Source of the DNA: Plutella xylostella
Lineage: Eukaryota > Arthropoda > Insecta > Lepidoptera > Plutellidae
NCBI RefSeq assembly: GCF_932276165.1
Contig: NC_063992.1
Coordinates: 5,652,001-5,716,000 of the forward strand
Length of the DNA stretch: 64,000 bases
Reading direction: 5' to 3'
How positions within the stretch are numbered: position 1 is the first letter of the stretch; each line of letters starts with the position of its first letter. Both the position numbers and the translations under genes were made by a program. The notes beneath the pieces were generated by a model, which had not been told where the DNA came from, did no database searches, and saw nothing but the letters and a program-made list of their open reading frames with translations. Shown one piece after another: positions 54,401 through 62,281 of the stretch.

Positions 54401-54938
54401 GCCCGCCGCGCACTCGGCGCTGGGCCCGGTGGTGGGCTGCCTGGTGACGGCGGGGCTGGTGTGCGCCGTGGCCGCCTACTGCTACCGGCAGGGCGGCGCG
54501 GCGGCGGAGGAAGGCGCGGCGCCGCAGTACGCGGGCGGCGACACGTGGGGTTCGGGCTCGGCGCCGGCGGCGGGCGCGGGTGCGTCGGAGAGCGGGGCGG
54601 GGGGCGCGGGACGGGAGCGGCTGCTGCCGGCGCCGGTGTCCCCGTACCGCGTGGTGAGCGGCGTGCGGCGCGCGCGGGCGGCCGGCAGCGACCACGGCTA
54701 CAGCACCATGACGCCGCACGAGGACTCGGAGGCCACGGCGCCGGGCGGCGGCGACCCGGCGGCGCTCAGCGACGACACGCGCTCGGAGGCGTCGTGCCCG
54801 CTGCCGCGCCGCGCCGCGCCCCCCGCCGCCCCGCGCGCCGCCCCCGCCCCCGCGCCCGACACGCGCGTGCTGGCGCCCGTCACCGTGCACCGGCACATGG
54901 AGGCGCTGGCCGAGCTGCCGCCCGCGCCCACGGTCTAG
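51426..54938 (+). CDS. VWFA and cache domain-containing protein (CACHD1-like; fly CG16868-like), intronless
   Basis: Type I membrane protein of 1170 residues related to calcium-channel alpha2-delta subunits. Signal peptide at residues 1-17 (LLALFILVLYKVNA). Then a helical region, a VWA-like domain at about 200-370 (KLVIFIIDNSVGE in place of the DxSxS motif, so the metal-binding site is degenerate), and a double cache region at about 390-850 (the SGGVLGVDMYW and AMFPGTLLEPEYEPVRRTWH patterns are typical). A Cys-rich stretch follows near 850-960 (ECECPCECAAPACG). One transmembrane segment lies near 1000-1030 (GPVVGCLVTAGLVCAVAAYC), then a Gly/Ala/Pro-rich cytosolic tail with YSTMTPHEDSE. CACHD1 proteins are about 1200-1300 residues, so this is near full length. 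The first half is AT-rich, but from about 52975 on GC is about 75%. No introns. Confidence 0.88.
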   Translation: MKQLLALFILVLYKVNAQSDNCTADDYRCENKRMVLKLAQDLGSTFRELVQQELGAEFAAQFEAKPQHKASPEPTDEEILSSISEKLANKLTSATNILKDLNSTLSNSNSSTYTTPCPYKGINKSTIFKNIDFHDNLTSTPPSVDLEDKDGANDIKIKRQYFLSHIDYATDKECTAMPQSNLRYLYHKIVNPDPKLVIFIIDNSVGEKAIQYTVNIVKEISHAMQASDVFALKITNISDFVKFEDSCSVGGFSDIGHATDSNKLKLKDYLMTIDNTQTSLPHSTINEELQMLLTKNQLPTHKLIVFLTDTKVLTDESWPKMFPYPIKEDDTIKLAIGVINEGSEDLSSSLEILHFDKWHNHSKSHSLMRVHINDSGVVGQVASAFISLMPQNYEKNQLMLMEPIWEATERDFIVSLVIPTSGGVLGVDMYWSDLAEDIIYFRQTTIERRAFVIDFAGTVIMHTHFPRPELTTEKIKFSKLKNIENFEFIDNVIGQMLTDSQGKLTKFDSLSNKTISYSWRWAARLYVACVVSEVAEAAAAPEPAFLTRRDSDILYHRLDLFPPRDGTLCRHFRQMATLDQGTVFLSPSSFVTPFAYLRGAGGGLGEPYLRNCLAYLRSVARGLLANPGLRDDVQRDAAALNALLAYYRRRQLSGPYARYVVRRYAASDSGVLAMFPGTLLEPEYEPVRRTWHAAARARPGRLQLAPPALDAGGAGYVVTLSWRAPPAVLAMDVPLGFLQRLLERLQPACGAPGLRCLLLDARGYLLAHPALLARGPAERLHVTHREPLLAVDLLLHRQLVTKRRCLAAHERATQRYYSFNTSLEHAVSNAVAGEHCLHYSVAAVPGADALVALVNASCSAGAFCPCSMLDRACLNCRRMEQAECECPCECAAPACGEAAGPAPAPCPAPAEAAAHKATHFHKFAEGLPACVDWACGELASRADCLGAVGCEWCAAQGEARSPLAAPYCAPQELCFGGVLGAVTPYGGGGNAPPAAHSALGPVVGCLVTAGLVCAVAAYCYRQGGAAAEEGAAPQYAGGDTWGSGSAPAAGAGASESGAGGAGRERLLPAPVSPYRVVSGVRRARAAGSDHGYSTMTPHEDSEATAPGGGDPAALSDDTRSEASCPLPRRAAPPAAPRAAPAPAPDTRVLAPVTVHRHMEALAELPPAPTV

Positions 54939-55768
54939 CCACCACCTCACAATGATTCGCCACAACGTGTAGTTTTATTTTGATAACTATTGTATTTATT
55001 ATATTCATAGAATAGCTTTGTTGTAGCATGTTCGGACTTGTCCAGTAATATTATGGTAAATTGTACTTATTTTTATATCTGTCCTAGAGTTGGATGTCAC
55101 TGCCGTCTATTGGTTGTGTAAATAGATAAGTTAGTTGTAGGATTATCGTGACGAAACGCCATAAAATTTTAAGCTGCCATTAGATTCGAGTACTTATAGG
55201 TACTTAATTCAATTTATGTTAATAATTATAAGACAATGCTGCTCGACCAAATGTAGTTTTGTTAGAGATAGATATTTACGTGACTGAAAAGTTACAAATA
55301 GCCCTCAGTGACCATAATAATGTAATGAATAGAATAATTTTATTAATTTTCATTTACCAGTAATTAATAGACCTCAAGCTTTAGGTACATTATTAAATAT
55401 TTATTAGTTTTGTTGTGAAAATGATTGTCTTCCGGGAGATTTGCAAATGTATAGGCCATGTCTAAAGGTACTAGAGTTTTGTAACCAAACTGAAATTTTA
55501 TATGATTGACTTTTACTCAAGCAAATCTTCGAATCGCTTTAACTATCTCGAAGTCTTCAAACGACTATCATTATTTTATGTTATCTATCAAATCGAGGAT
55601 AAATAAATTCAATATCCGAGTCAATTTAATAAGTGTAAGTACATTTAAAAAGTCTAGTTGTAAGATTTATACTTTTTATGTTTAACGTGCCTGCTGTATT
55701 TTATGTAAGACTGACTTTCGTGTTGCATTTACCTACCTGTACATTTTATATTGTGTACAACTTTTATT

Positions 55769-55774
55769 AATAAA
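55769..55774 (+). promoter_or_regulatory. Polyadenylation signal AATAAA of the CACHD1-like gene
   Basis: Perfect AATAAA 830 bases after the stop codon. The AT-rich span 54939-55800 has no other feature and is read as the 3' UTR. Confidence 0.5.
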
Positions 55775-55879
55775 CGTAGGTACATACGTACTAAAATATT
55801 CAGCTTTTATTTCTACTTCTTTATTTTGTAGGAATAGAACTCACTCACCACCTCGAACTCACTTTACCACACAAGGTCG

Positions 55880-57959
55880 ACATTAGCCTGAAGTCCCTTT
55901 CAGCTTTCTGCGACTCGGCAAAAGTACAGCAACAAAATTATAGAAAATCCAACTGAAGTGGCTAACATACTTTCAAGTGAATTCGATAAGAGTAACGTTA
56001 ATTCGCATGGAAACTTAGATGACTCTATATCAATTTTAGAAAAAAATACAAACCGCATTGCAGGTAATATAAACCCAAGACTTACAACTCCACAAGATAT
56101 TTCAAAAATTGTTAAAGAAATGGAAACAAAAACGTCAGTTGGTCATGACGAAATTCCAATTACGGTTATAAAGAATAATATAGATATCTTAGCAGGGCCA
56201 CTCAGTACCTTTTTCAATAACTGTTTGGAACAGAATGTTTTTCCAGAACAGCTAAAAATTGCCAGAATATTGCCCGTGCATAAAAAAGGTTCTCGTGCTG
56301 ATCCCCAGAAGTATAGACCTATTTCCCTTTTGCCGACACTATCTAAAATTTTTGAGAAAATTATAAAGAAGGAACTCGTTCTTCACTTAAATCATAATAA
56401 TATTATCAGCAACCGACAGTTTGCTTATCAGAAATGTGTTGGTGCAATCGATGCGGTTGATTCTTTAGTTTATGATGTCACTTCAAAACTTAATGATAAA
56501 ATGAAAGTAGCAGGTATATTTCTCGATCTAAGTGCCGCTTTTGATCTGGTGGATCATTCTATTTTACTGGGTAAACTTGAACACTACGGAGTAAGAGGGA
56601 ACTTCCACCAATTACTTCAGTCATACCTTAGTAACAGATACCAATTTGTGGAAATTGCAAACATAGATAGTGATTGTGAAACCTTACACAGATCAAAATT
56701 AGTGAAGATAACAAGAGGAGTACCGCAAGGATCCATATTAGGACCGATGCTATTTATAATATTTACAAATGATCTGATTGATTACATAACCAGATCTGTA
56801 CCAGATACGAAATTGGTGGTTTTTGCTGACGATAATAACGCGGTAATTTCCTCACCTGACATTTTAACACTTAATGAAAAGTCTCAACTAGCTTTATCGG
56901 CCTTTACAAATTGGTTCAAAATAAATAATCTGATGCTAAATACTAGCAAAACATGTGCTATGCTCTTTAAATCGACATGTAGGAATGATGAAAAGATTGA
57001 CATATTTATTGATGGTAATAAAATAGAATTAGTAGAGTCTGTAAAATTTCTAGGCATATATATAGATGCCCACCTAAACTGGAAGGAGGAGCTTAACTCA
57101 ATTGGAAGTGTCTTGAGCTCAGCCTGTTTTGCTCTACGTAGTTTACGTGATGAAATAGACATAAAACAACTTCTTCAAGTTTATTACGCATTGATAGAAT
57201 CAAAACTACGATACAGTATCCAGTTCTGGGGAAACAGCTATGATTACAATATGAGCAAGGCATTTATCATTCAGAAAAGAGCCATAAGGACCATGTTACG
57301 TATCTCACAGAGACAATCATGCAGAGAACACTTTATTAAACTGAAAATTCTAACAGCACCATGTCTATACATCTTAGTTTGTACATCTAACTTAGTTAAA
57401 CACTTGCACAGATACGAGTCGGCTTTGGAAAGAATTGACAGACTGAAAACAAGGAGGAAAGACCTAAAAATTCCCATATGCCCCCGGATAAATATAGTGA
57501 AGCACTCATCTAGATATCAGGCTCTTCATCTGTTCAATAATTTGCCCTTGGAATTCAAACAAATTAACTCATATATTTCATTTAAAATTAAACTTAAAAA
57601 ATACCTCATTGAAAAGTGCTATTACAGTGTTGAGGAATACTTAAATGATAAGGGACATTAACTCAGTTCTTTTTTTTTTATTTTGTTAGTAATTTTAACG
57701 TTAATTTATTGTGTCTTTTATTTCTGAATAAGCATATTGTTAATTAATACTATTATTTTTGTAAATGTTGTAAATTGCTAATAAATCTAATTAATGTAAA
57801 TTTATTAATTCTGTATTAGGTAATGATTTTTGTAATGATGTTTACTATAATAATTTATTTATATTGTTTTAGTTTAAGCTGTAAATATTGATTATGTAAA
57901 TACTTTTTCAAATACAATGTACATTGTTTTATGAAATAAATAAATGAAATGAAAAATGA
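55880..57959 (+). mobile_element. 5'-truncated non-LTR retrotransposon (Jockey/CR1-type LINE)
   Basis: Holds the reverse transcriptase frame (55958-57661) without the endonuclease domain, then a 300-bp AT-rich 3' UTR ending at (AAATG)n-like sequence near 57930-57959. The open frame continues upstream of the first ATG to about 55890, showing that the 5' end was lost on insertion. It begins about 100 bp beyond the CACHD1-like polyadenylation signal. Confidence 0.85.
55958..57661 (+). CDS. LINE reverse transcriptase (C-terminal part of ORF2)
   Basis: 567 codons from the first ATG-like start; the true protein began farther upstream in the lost part. Reverse transcriptase blocks in order: MKTKTSVGHDEIP-type block 0/1, ILPVHKKGSRADPQKYRPIS (block 2), IFLDLSAAFDLVDHSILLGK (block A, catalytic Asp), ITRGVPQGSILGPMLF (block B), KLVVFADDNNAV (block C, FADD), then SKTCAMLF and VKFLGIYIDAHLNW. 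The thumb and a Cys-poor C-terminus follow (NMSKAFIIQKRAIRTML). No stop or frameshift across 1.7 kb suggests a young copy. Without endonuclease and ORF1 it cannot move by itself. Confidence 0.93.
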   Translation: MANILSSEFDKSNVNSHGNLDDSISILEKNTNRIAGNINPRLTTPQDISKIVKEMETKTSVGHDEIPITVIKNNIDILAGPLSTFFNNCLEQNVFPEQLKIARILPVHKKGSRADPQKYRPISLLPTLSKIFEKIIKKELVLHLNHNNIISNRQFAYQKCVGAIDAVDSLVYDVTSKLNDKMKVAGIFLDLSAAFDLVDHSILLGKLEHYGVRGNFHQLLQSYLSNRYQFVEIANIDSDCETLHRSKLVKITRGVPQGSILGPMLFIIFTNDLIDYITRSVPDTKLVVFADDNNAVISSPDILTLNEKSQLALSAFTNWFKINNLMLNTSKTCAMLFKSTCRNDEKIDIFIDGNKIELVESVKFLGIYIDAHLNWKEELNSIGSVLSSACFALRSLRDEIDIKQLLQVYYALIESKLRYSIQFWGNSYDYNMSKAFIIQKRAIRTMLRISQRQSCREHFIKLKILTAPCLYILVCTSNLVKHLHRYESALERIDRLKTRRKDLKIPICPRINIVKHSSRYQALHLFNNLPLEFKQINSYISFKIKLKKYLIEKCYYSVEEYLNDKGH

Positions 57960-58597
57960 AGTATAAATAAGTGTATAAAAGGTGGACTTTATGCTGTACA
58001 CATTTTCTTAGGGAGCCGTGATGCGAATAAGACATCGTTCTCTCATTCCATCGAGACCAGACCAATGAACTGGGAACTTTAAACAGTTTGACTACCTGCC
58101 AGTCTTCAGTCAAGGTACAGCAAAAATACGGTTCAGAATAGCATTTAGAATTTTATACTATGGAACTGAATTTCCTTTCCAGAAGCACGGAACCGAGAGC
58201 ATTGACTTTACACTACCCAACCGCATACCTTGAAAGGAATGATAAAAAACATATTCAATTTTTACACATCTTTCATTTATTTATTATATCACAACGTCTA
58301 TGAACATATTTGCTCAATAACAGTGGATTACAATGCTATATAAAACTTTTTTACAGTTATAGTAAATTCCCAGAGTAGGTCATAACTTCCTCATAAGATC
58401 ATTGAGTAACTGACCGGCCACCATCGTACCGGGACATTTCGCATCACTGGGAGAGTTAAGTTTCGCTATAGGTAACATAACACATGCAACCCGGGCATGT
58501 TAACTTGGCACCTGGCCCGGGTACTCCCGAGCTAGTTTACACGAAGTCTGGTTCTTGTCGGCGGTGGCAAGTTAAGTGGTCCGGGTTGTAGATGTCC
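57960..58597. other. 3' UTR and spacer of the minus-strand gene ending at 58598
   Basis: TTTATTTATTATA near 58272-58285 gives minus-strand AATAAA signals about 315 bases past the stop at 58598-58600. No other structure recognised. Confidence 0.4.
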
Positions 58598-58684
58598 CTA
58601 GTGCGCGTCGTCCTCGTCGAAGCGTATGTGCGTGGCGGTGGGCTGCGGCGGCGCCGGCCCGCTCGCTGACGCTGCGGCTCGAGC
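58598..58684 (-). CDS. Terminal exon of an unidentified gene
   Basis: On the minus strand an acceptor CAG at 58685-58687 precedes a GC-rich open stretch of 28 codons plus TAG, ending TATHIRFDEDDAH. The acidic C-terminus and the sharp GC rise against its surroundings support a real exon; the reading assumes phase 0. Upstream exons should lie at higher coordinates, but none is securely identified between 58688 and 60750, so they may be beyond the window, past the LINE at 60750. I do not recognise the protein. Confidence 0.55.
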   Translation of the reverse strand, partial: ARAAASASGPAPPQPTATHIRFDEDDAH

Positions 58685-59521
58685 CTGAAAACGTATTATT
58701 AATAACAAACTTGGATAAATAGTATAGTGAAACAGAGTAAACACACTAAAATAGGTCTAATGGTAGGTATAGATTAGGTTTAATGGTTCTACAGTGATGC
58801 ATCGCTTCCAGCTTCCGCCCTGTTCAGGTATGATATGAAGCGTATACTCACTGGAGAAGAGTTCAAAACAGGGCTTATCCTAATCCTAACTAATATTATA
58901 AATGCGAAAGTTACGACATTACTTCTCTTTCACGCCAAAACTACTGAACGGATTTGAATGAAAGGACAAAGGCAGTCCTCGTACCGCCAATTTTTTGGAG
59001 CGTTTCAGAACTATGTTTTTACCATTTATTAATACAGTGTAGATAAGGTATTTCCAGTATTTACAATATTTTTAGAAGTCGGGGGAAAAGAGAAAAATAT
59101 AAACGAATAATATTTAAATCTAAGGATAATGGAACGTAAACACAAACATATAGAGAACGGAACGTAACGACTGTGATGCCAGCCCTCGGAATATTACCAG
59201 CAAATCCGAGCAACAAAGTATTCGAATAGAAATATCGATACAATCTTAAATACAAAAGATATTTTATTTATGAATAAATTACATGTTCTGGTACTATTTG
59301 TGCCAAAACTAGTACATTTGGTTTATAAAATATCATTATATTTAAGTCTTGAAGACTTTTATCCATAGTAAACCATTTTCTTTTTCTCTTTATTCGATTC
59401 ACTATAATCGATATTTTTTGAATATTTAAATCTAATAACACTGAATCTTGCTTGTCAATCTTGTCATAGATAGTAGTTGTTATTTCATTTTCCATTACCT
59501 AACCTAATTGTTTAATATTTT

Positions 59522-59789
59522 TAGACGACCGAATGGCGTAGTGGTTAGTGACCCTGACTACTGAACCGATGGTCCCGGGTTCGATTCCCGGCTGGGGCAG
59601 ATATTTGTTTAAACACAGATATTTGTTCTCAGGTCTTGGATGTGCCCGTAAAATGGCAATAGGCCCGCCCCCTATTACATTGGGACTAACATAACACTCT
59701 GGCGAAAAGTGGGTGCAGCAATGCACCTCTGCCTACCCCGCAAGGGAGTACATTAGTACAAGGCGTGAGTGCGTGTGCGTGTGTGTGTG
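59522..59789 (+). mobile_element. tRNA-derived SINE (second family) with 14-bp target duplication
   Basis: Head TGGCGTAGTGGTTAGTGACC (box A) and GGTCCCGGGTTCGATTCCCG (box B), then a lepidopteran SINE body with GGCCCGCCCCCTATTACATT and GGGTGCAGCAATGCACC, ending in (GT)n. Flanked by TTGTTTAATATTTT at 59508-59521 and 59790-59803. Exact duplication implies a young insertion. Confidence 0.93.
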
Positions 59790-60034
59790 TTGTTTAATAT
59801 TTTGAATTTTGAATACTGCTGAAACTGCTGAAGATATAGAACAAATGTGACAAAGGGGAGAACCAGACCCGGTTCCTGTTCCACTTCCCCGGCAGGCTCC
59901 CGTCCCACTTCTTCATCAGGAACATGCAGAAGCAGCAGAACAAGAACTCGTCAATAATCTGACAATATTTTCTATGAACCATAGGATGATAAATACCTAA
60001 GTCAAATATGAGAAGAGCAACTGCGTTCTGCAGT

Positions 60035-60170
60035 TTTGAATCCCGGCGCTGACATGTACCAATGTGTTCTTTGAATTTAATTAAAATGTATACCATCACA
60101 CTTACAGTGAAGGAAACCTGCATACCTTTCTAGATTTAGCACACCTTTCGAGAGCTAGGTGCAGGTACTT
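60035..60170 (+). mobile_element. SINE fragment, same family as 35319-35620
   Basis: Starts inside box B (GAATCCCGGCGCTGACATGT), continues ACCAATGTGTTCTTTGAATT and AAAATGTATACCATCACACT, and ends AGGTGCAGGTACTTACACCC. The tRNA head is missing and the middle is deleted, so it is an old copy. Confidence 0.75.
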
Positions 60171-60922
60171 ACACCCCAACAGAAAATAGAATAGAGTAGG
60201 TAATAGGAACATAAAATTCTTAAAGTTGATTCCAGGCAAATTATGTTATGTAAATAAAACAATGATCTTTTAAACAGTATATTTTATTTCATTACATTAC
60301 TCGCCAAATGCATACCCATATAGTAGAACCTTTACATATAGCATTTCGAAATGGCATAGCAGATCCCTGTTGCGGAATGGCAATTTAAAACTTCAGAAGT
60401 TGGATAAGTATAACATTATTCCATGATGAAAGTAGTAGCCTGATCTAGTCGATAATATTAATAAAATCATTATATTTATTATGTACGTTGCACGTCCCGT
60501 ATTTATTTAAACGTAAACATATAACTTGATATACCTAACATATTATCAAATTATTATTCACGTTGTTCGTCTTGAATTGAATTGAAATTTTATTTATGGC
60601 AATCTGTCGGGTGTGCCAACAATTTCTGCCAGTATCATGTCATGACACTGCATGTGTATTTATTTGAATTATAATTTATTGAAGGTAGATCTTGAAAACT
60701 TTACGAATGTATATAAATAAACATAATAGATAAATACATATTATATATAGATGATTCGGTTTCGTGCGTGACTGGGGTACCCACGTGTTCCTAACAATCA
60801 TCGCGATTTCGGACCTTTTTCTGTGCCAATTTACATAGTTAATACCTGTTATTTGTTGTTATTGTGGTGGTGGTAACTGGTGAGTGTTGTGATTGTCAGT
60901 AAACCCTCTTTCCCTTTCTGAA

Positions 60923-62281
60923 ATGGAGTACCATTCAGATCGTCCTCCAGATCCCGACCCGCCAGATCTTTCGCCGGATATAATGCTGACGGATACTCCC
61001 CAGGAGACGCGAAAGCGCCCTAGGGATGATATACAACCTTCTCAACAAGGTAAGAGAGTAATCCTAAACCCCGATCTCGCGTCTGCTAGCATACAGACCA
61101 TTTATACGCACCCGAGTCTCGACGCCACTAAGGTGTACGATGACAGTGACCCTGGACCATTTATCGTCCACGTTTCTCAGGATAGCTCTTCAGGAAGTCC
61201 AGCTTCTGGGACCCCGCTGAGGGCTATTAAGTTTGGACAATTTTTGTACAACCACAAAGTGACTGACATCACCAGAGGTGGTGTCAAAATGACAGGTCGT
61301 AACCGTGTTACTGTGGAATTTAAGTCTGCGGGAGCGGCCAACGAATTTATCAACCAACCAGCTCTGTCCCCAAACAAGTTTAAGGCAGTTATCCCAACTT
61401 ACCACATCACCCGTATGGGTGTTGCTAGGAGAGTCCCAGTGGATCTCTCCATGGATGAGTTTGTGGGTTCTTTGGACCTCCCCCATGGATGCGGTATTGT
61501 TCTTAAAGCACGCAGATTTAGTCGCAAAGTGATCAACAATGGAAACGTTTCATATGTCCCTACTCAAAGCGTAGTAATCACTTTCAGGGGACAATACCTC
61601 CCAGAAAAAATTTACTCTTTCCGTGCTGCTGTAGAAGTTGACAGATACACCTACCCAACCATCCAGTGCCACGCTTGCTGCAGGTTTGGCCATGTGAAGG
61701 CTAATTGCCGATCAAAGCCTTGCTGCTTCAAGTGTGCCCAACCACACTTGGGTGAGACATGCGATGCAGACCCTCCCACTTGCATTTACTGCTCAGGAAG
61801 CCATGCTTCTACGGATAAGAACTGTCCAGAACAAGCTAGACAAAAATCCATAAAAGTCATTATGTCTCAGGACAGCATTTCGTTCGCTGAAGCTGATGCT
61901 CGACTTCCTAAGAGCAAAAAATCATTTGCTGAAGTAGCATCTACACAACCTAATGGCCCATCTCCTAATAAATCCTACAAAAAGACTGTGACCACTCAAC
62001 GCAGGCCTAGGTCTCCACTTTCTCCTGGCTATGACAGACTTGCCCATCAGGCCATTATCTCATCACCATCTTCCTCACTTCCTAATGGAAGTGCCCTGAA
62101 TGTGATTACTCCCAATGACAACTTATTGGATAACTTACTTTCATTAGTTGTCAGTCTGCTGTCTAAATTCAGCGACACAATACCGCCCCACGTTGCACTT
62201 AAGATTAGAGAACTCTCCTCCTTCAGCCAGAATGGCTCTGAACCCGACCCGGGTCCTTCAGTGGAATGCTCAGAGCCTTAA
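60923..62281 (+). CDS. LINE ORF1: gag-like nucleic-acid-binding protein with three zinc knuckles
   Basis: 452 residues if started at ATG 60923 (MEYHSDRPPDPDPP); the frame is open from TTG 60893, but the ATG is preferred. Acidic Pro-rich N-terminus, a central RNA-binding fold (LRAIKFGQFLYNHKVTDITR to VVITFRGQYLP, residues about 95-235), then three CCHC knuckles at about 250-305: CHACCRFGHVKANC, CFKCAQPHLGETC, CIYCSGSHASTDKNC. A Ser/Pro-rich tail ends SVECSEP. The protein coats LINE RNA and acts as a chaperone. Its stop lies 50 bp inside ORF2. Confidence 0.95.
   Translation: MEYHSDRPPDPDPPDLSPDIMLTDTPQETRKRPRDDIQPSQQGKRVILNPDLASASIQTIYTHPSLDATKVYDDSDPGPFIVHVSQDSSSGSPASGTPLRAIKFGQFLYNHKVTDITRGGVKMTGRNRVTVEFKSAGAANEFINQPALSPNKFKAVIPTYHITRMGVARRVPVDLSMDEFVGSLDLPHGCGIVLKARRFSRKVINNGNVSYVPTQSVVITFRGQYLPEKIYSFRAAVEVDRYTYPTIQCHACCRFGHVKANCRSKPCCFKCAQPHLGETCDADPPTCIYCSGSHASTDKNCPEQARQKSIKVIMSQDSISFAEADARLPKSKKSFAEVASTQPNGPSPNKSYKKTVTTQRRPRSPLSPGYDRLAHQAIISSPSSSLPNGSALNVITPNDNLLDNLLSLVVSLLSKFSDTIPPHVALKIRELSSFSQNGSEPDPGPSVECSEP

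Larger units (their letters stand above)
58688..60750. other. Intron-like or intergenic stretch with SINEs
   Basis: AT-rich. It contains the SINE 59522-59789, a SINE fragment at 60035-60170, a GC-rich exon-like patch at about 59843-59960 on an unclear strand, and an unremarkable remainder. The 75-codon frame 59268-59495 (minus) has no recognisable family. Confidence 0.45.

Noticed and set aside
53009..54955. Long plus-frame (648 codons) and antisense (53235-54965, 576 codons) open frames inside the CACHD1-like gene
   Set aside because: Both are low-complexity Ala/Arg/Gly shadows caused by the ~75% GC coding sequence, which has few stop codons in any frame. The annotated frame has the domains.
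59268..59495. 75-codon minus-strand frame with ATG
   Set aside because: Plausible-looking residues but no recognised family, no splice context and AT-rich codons like its surroundings; not enough to call a gene.
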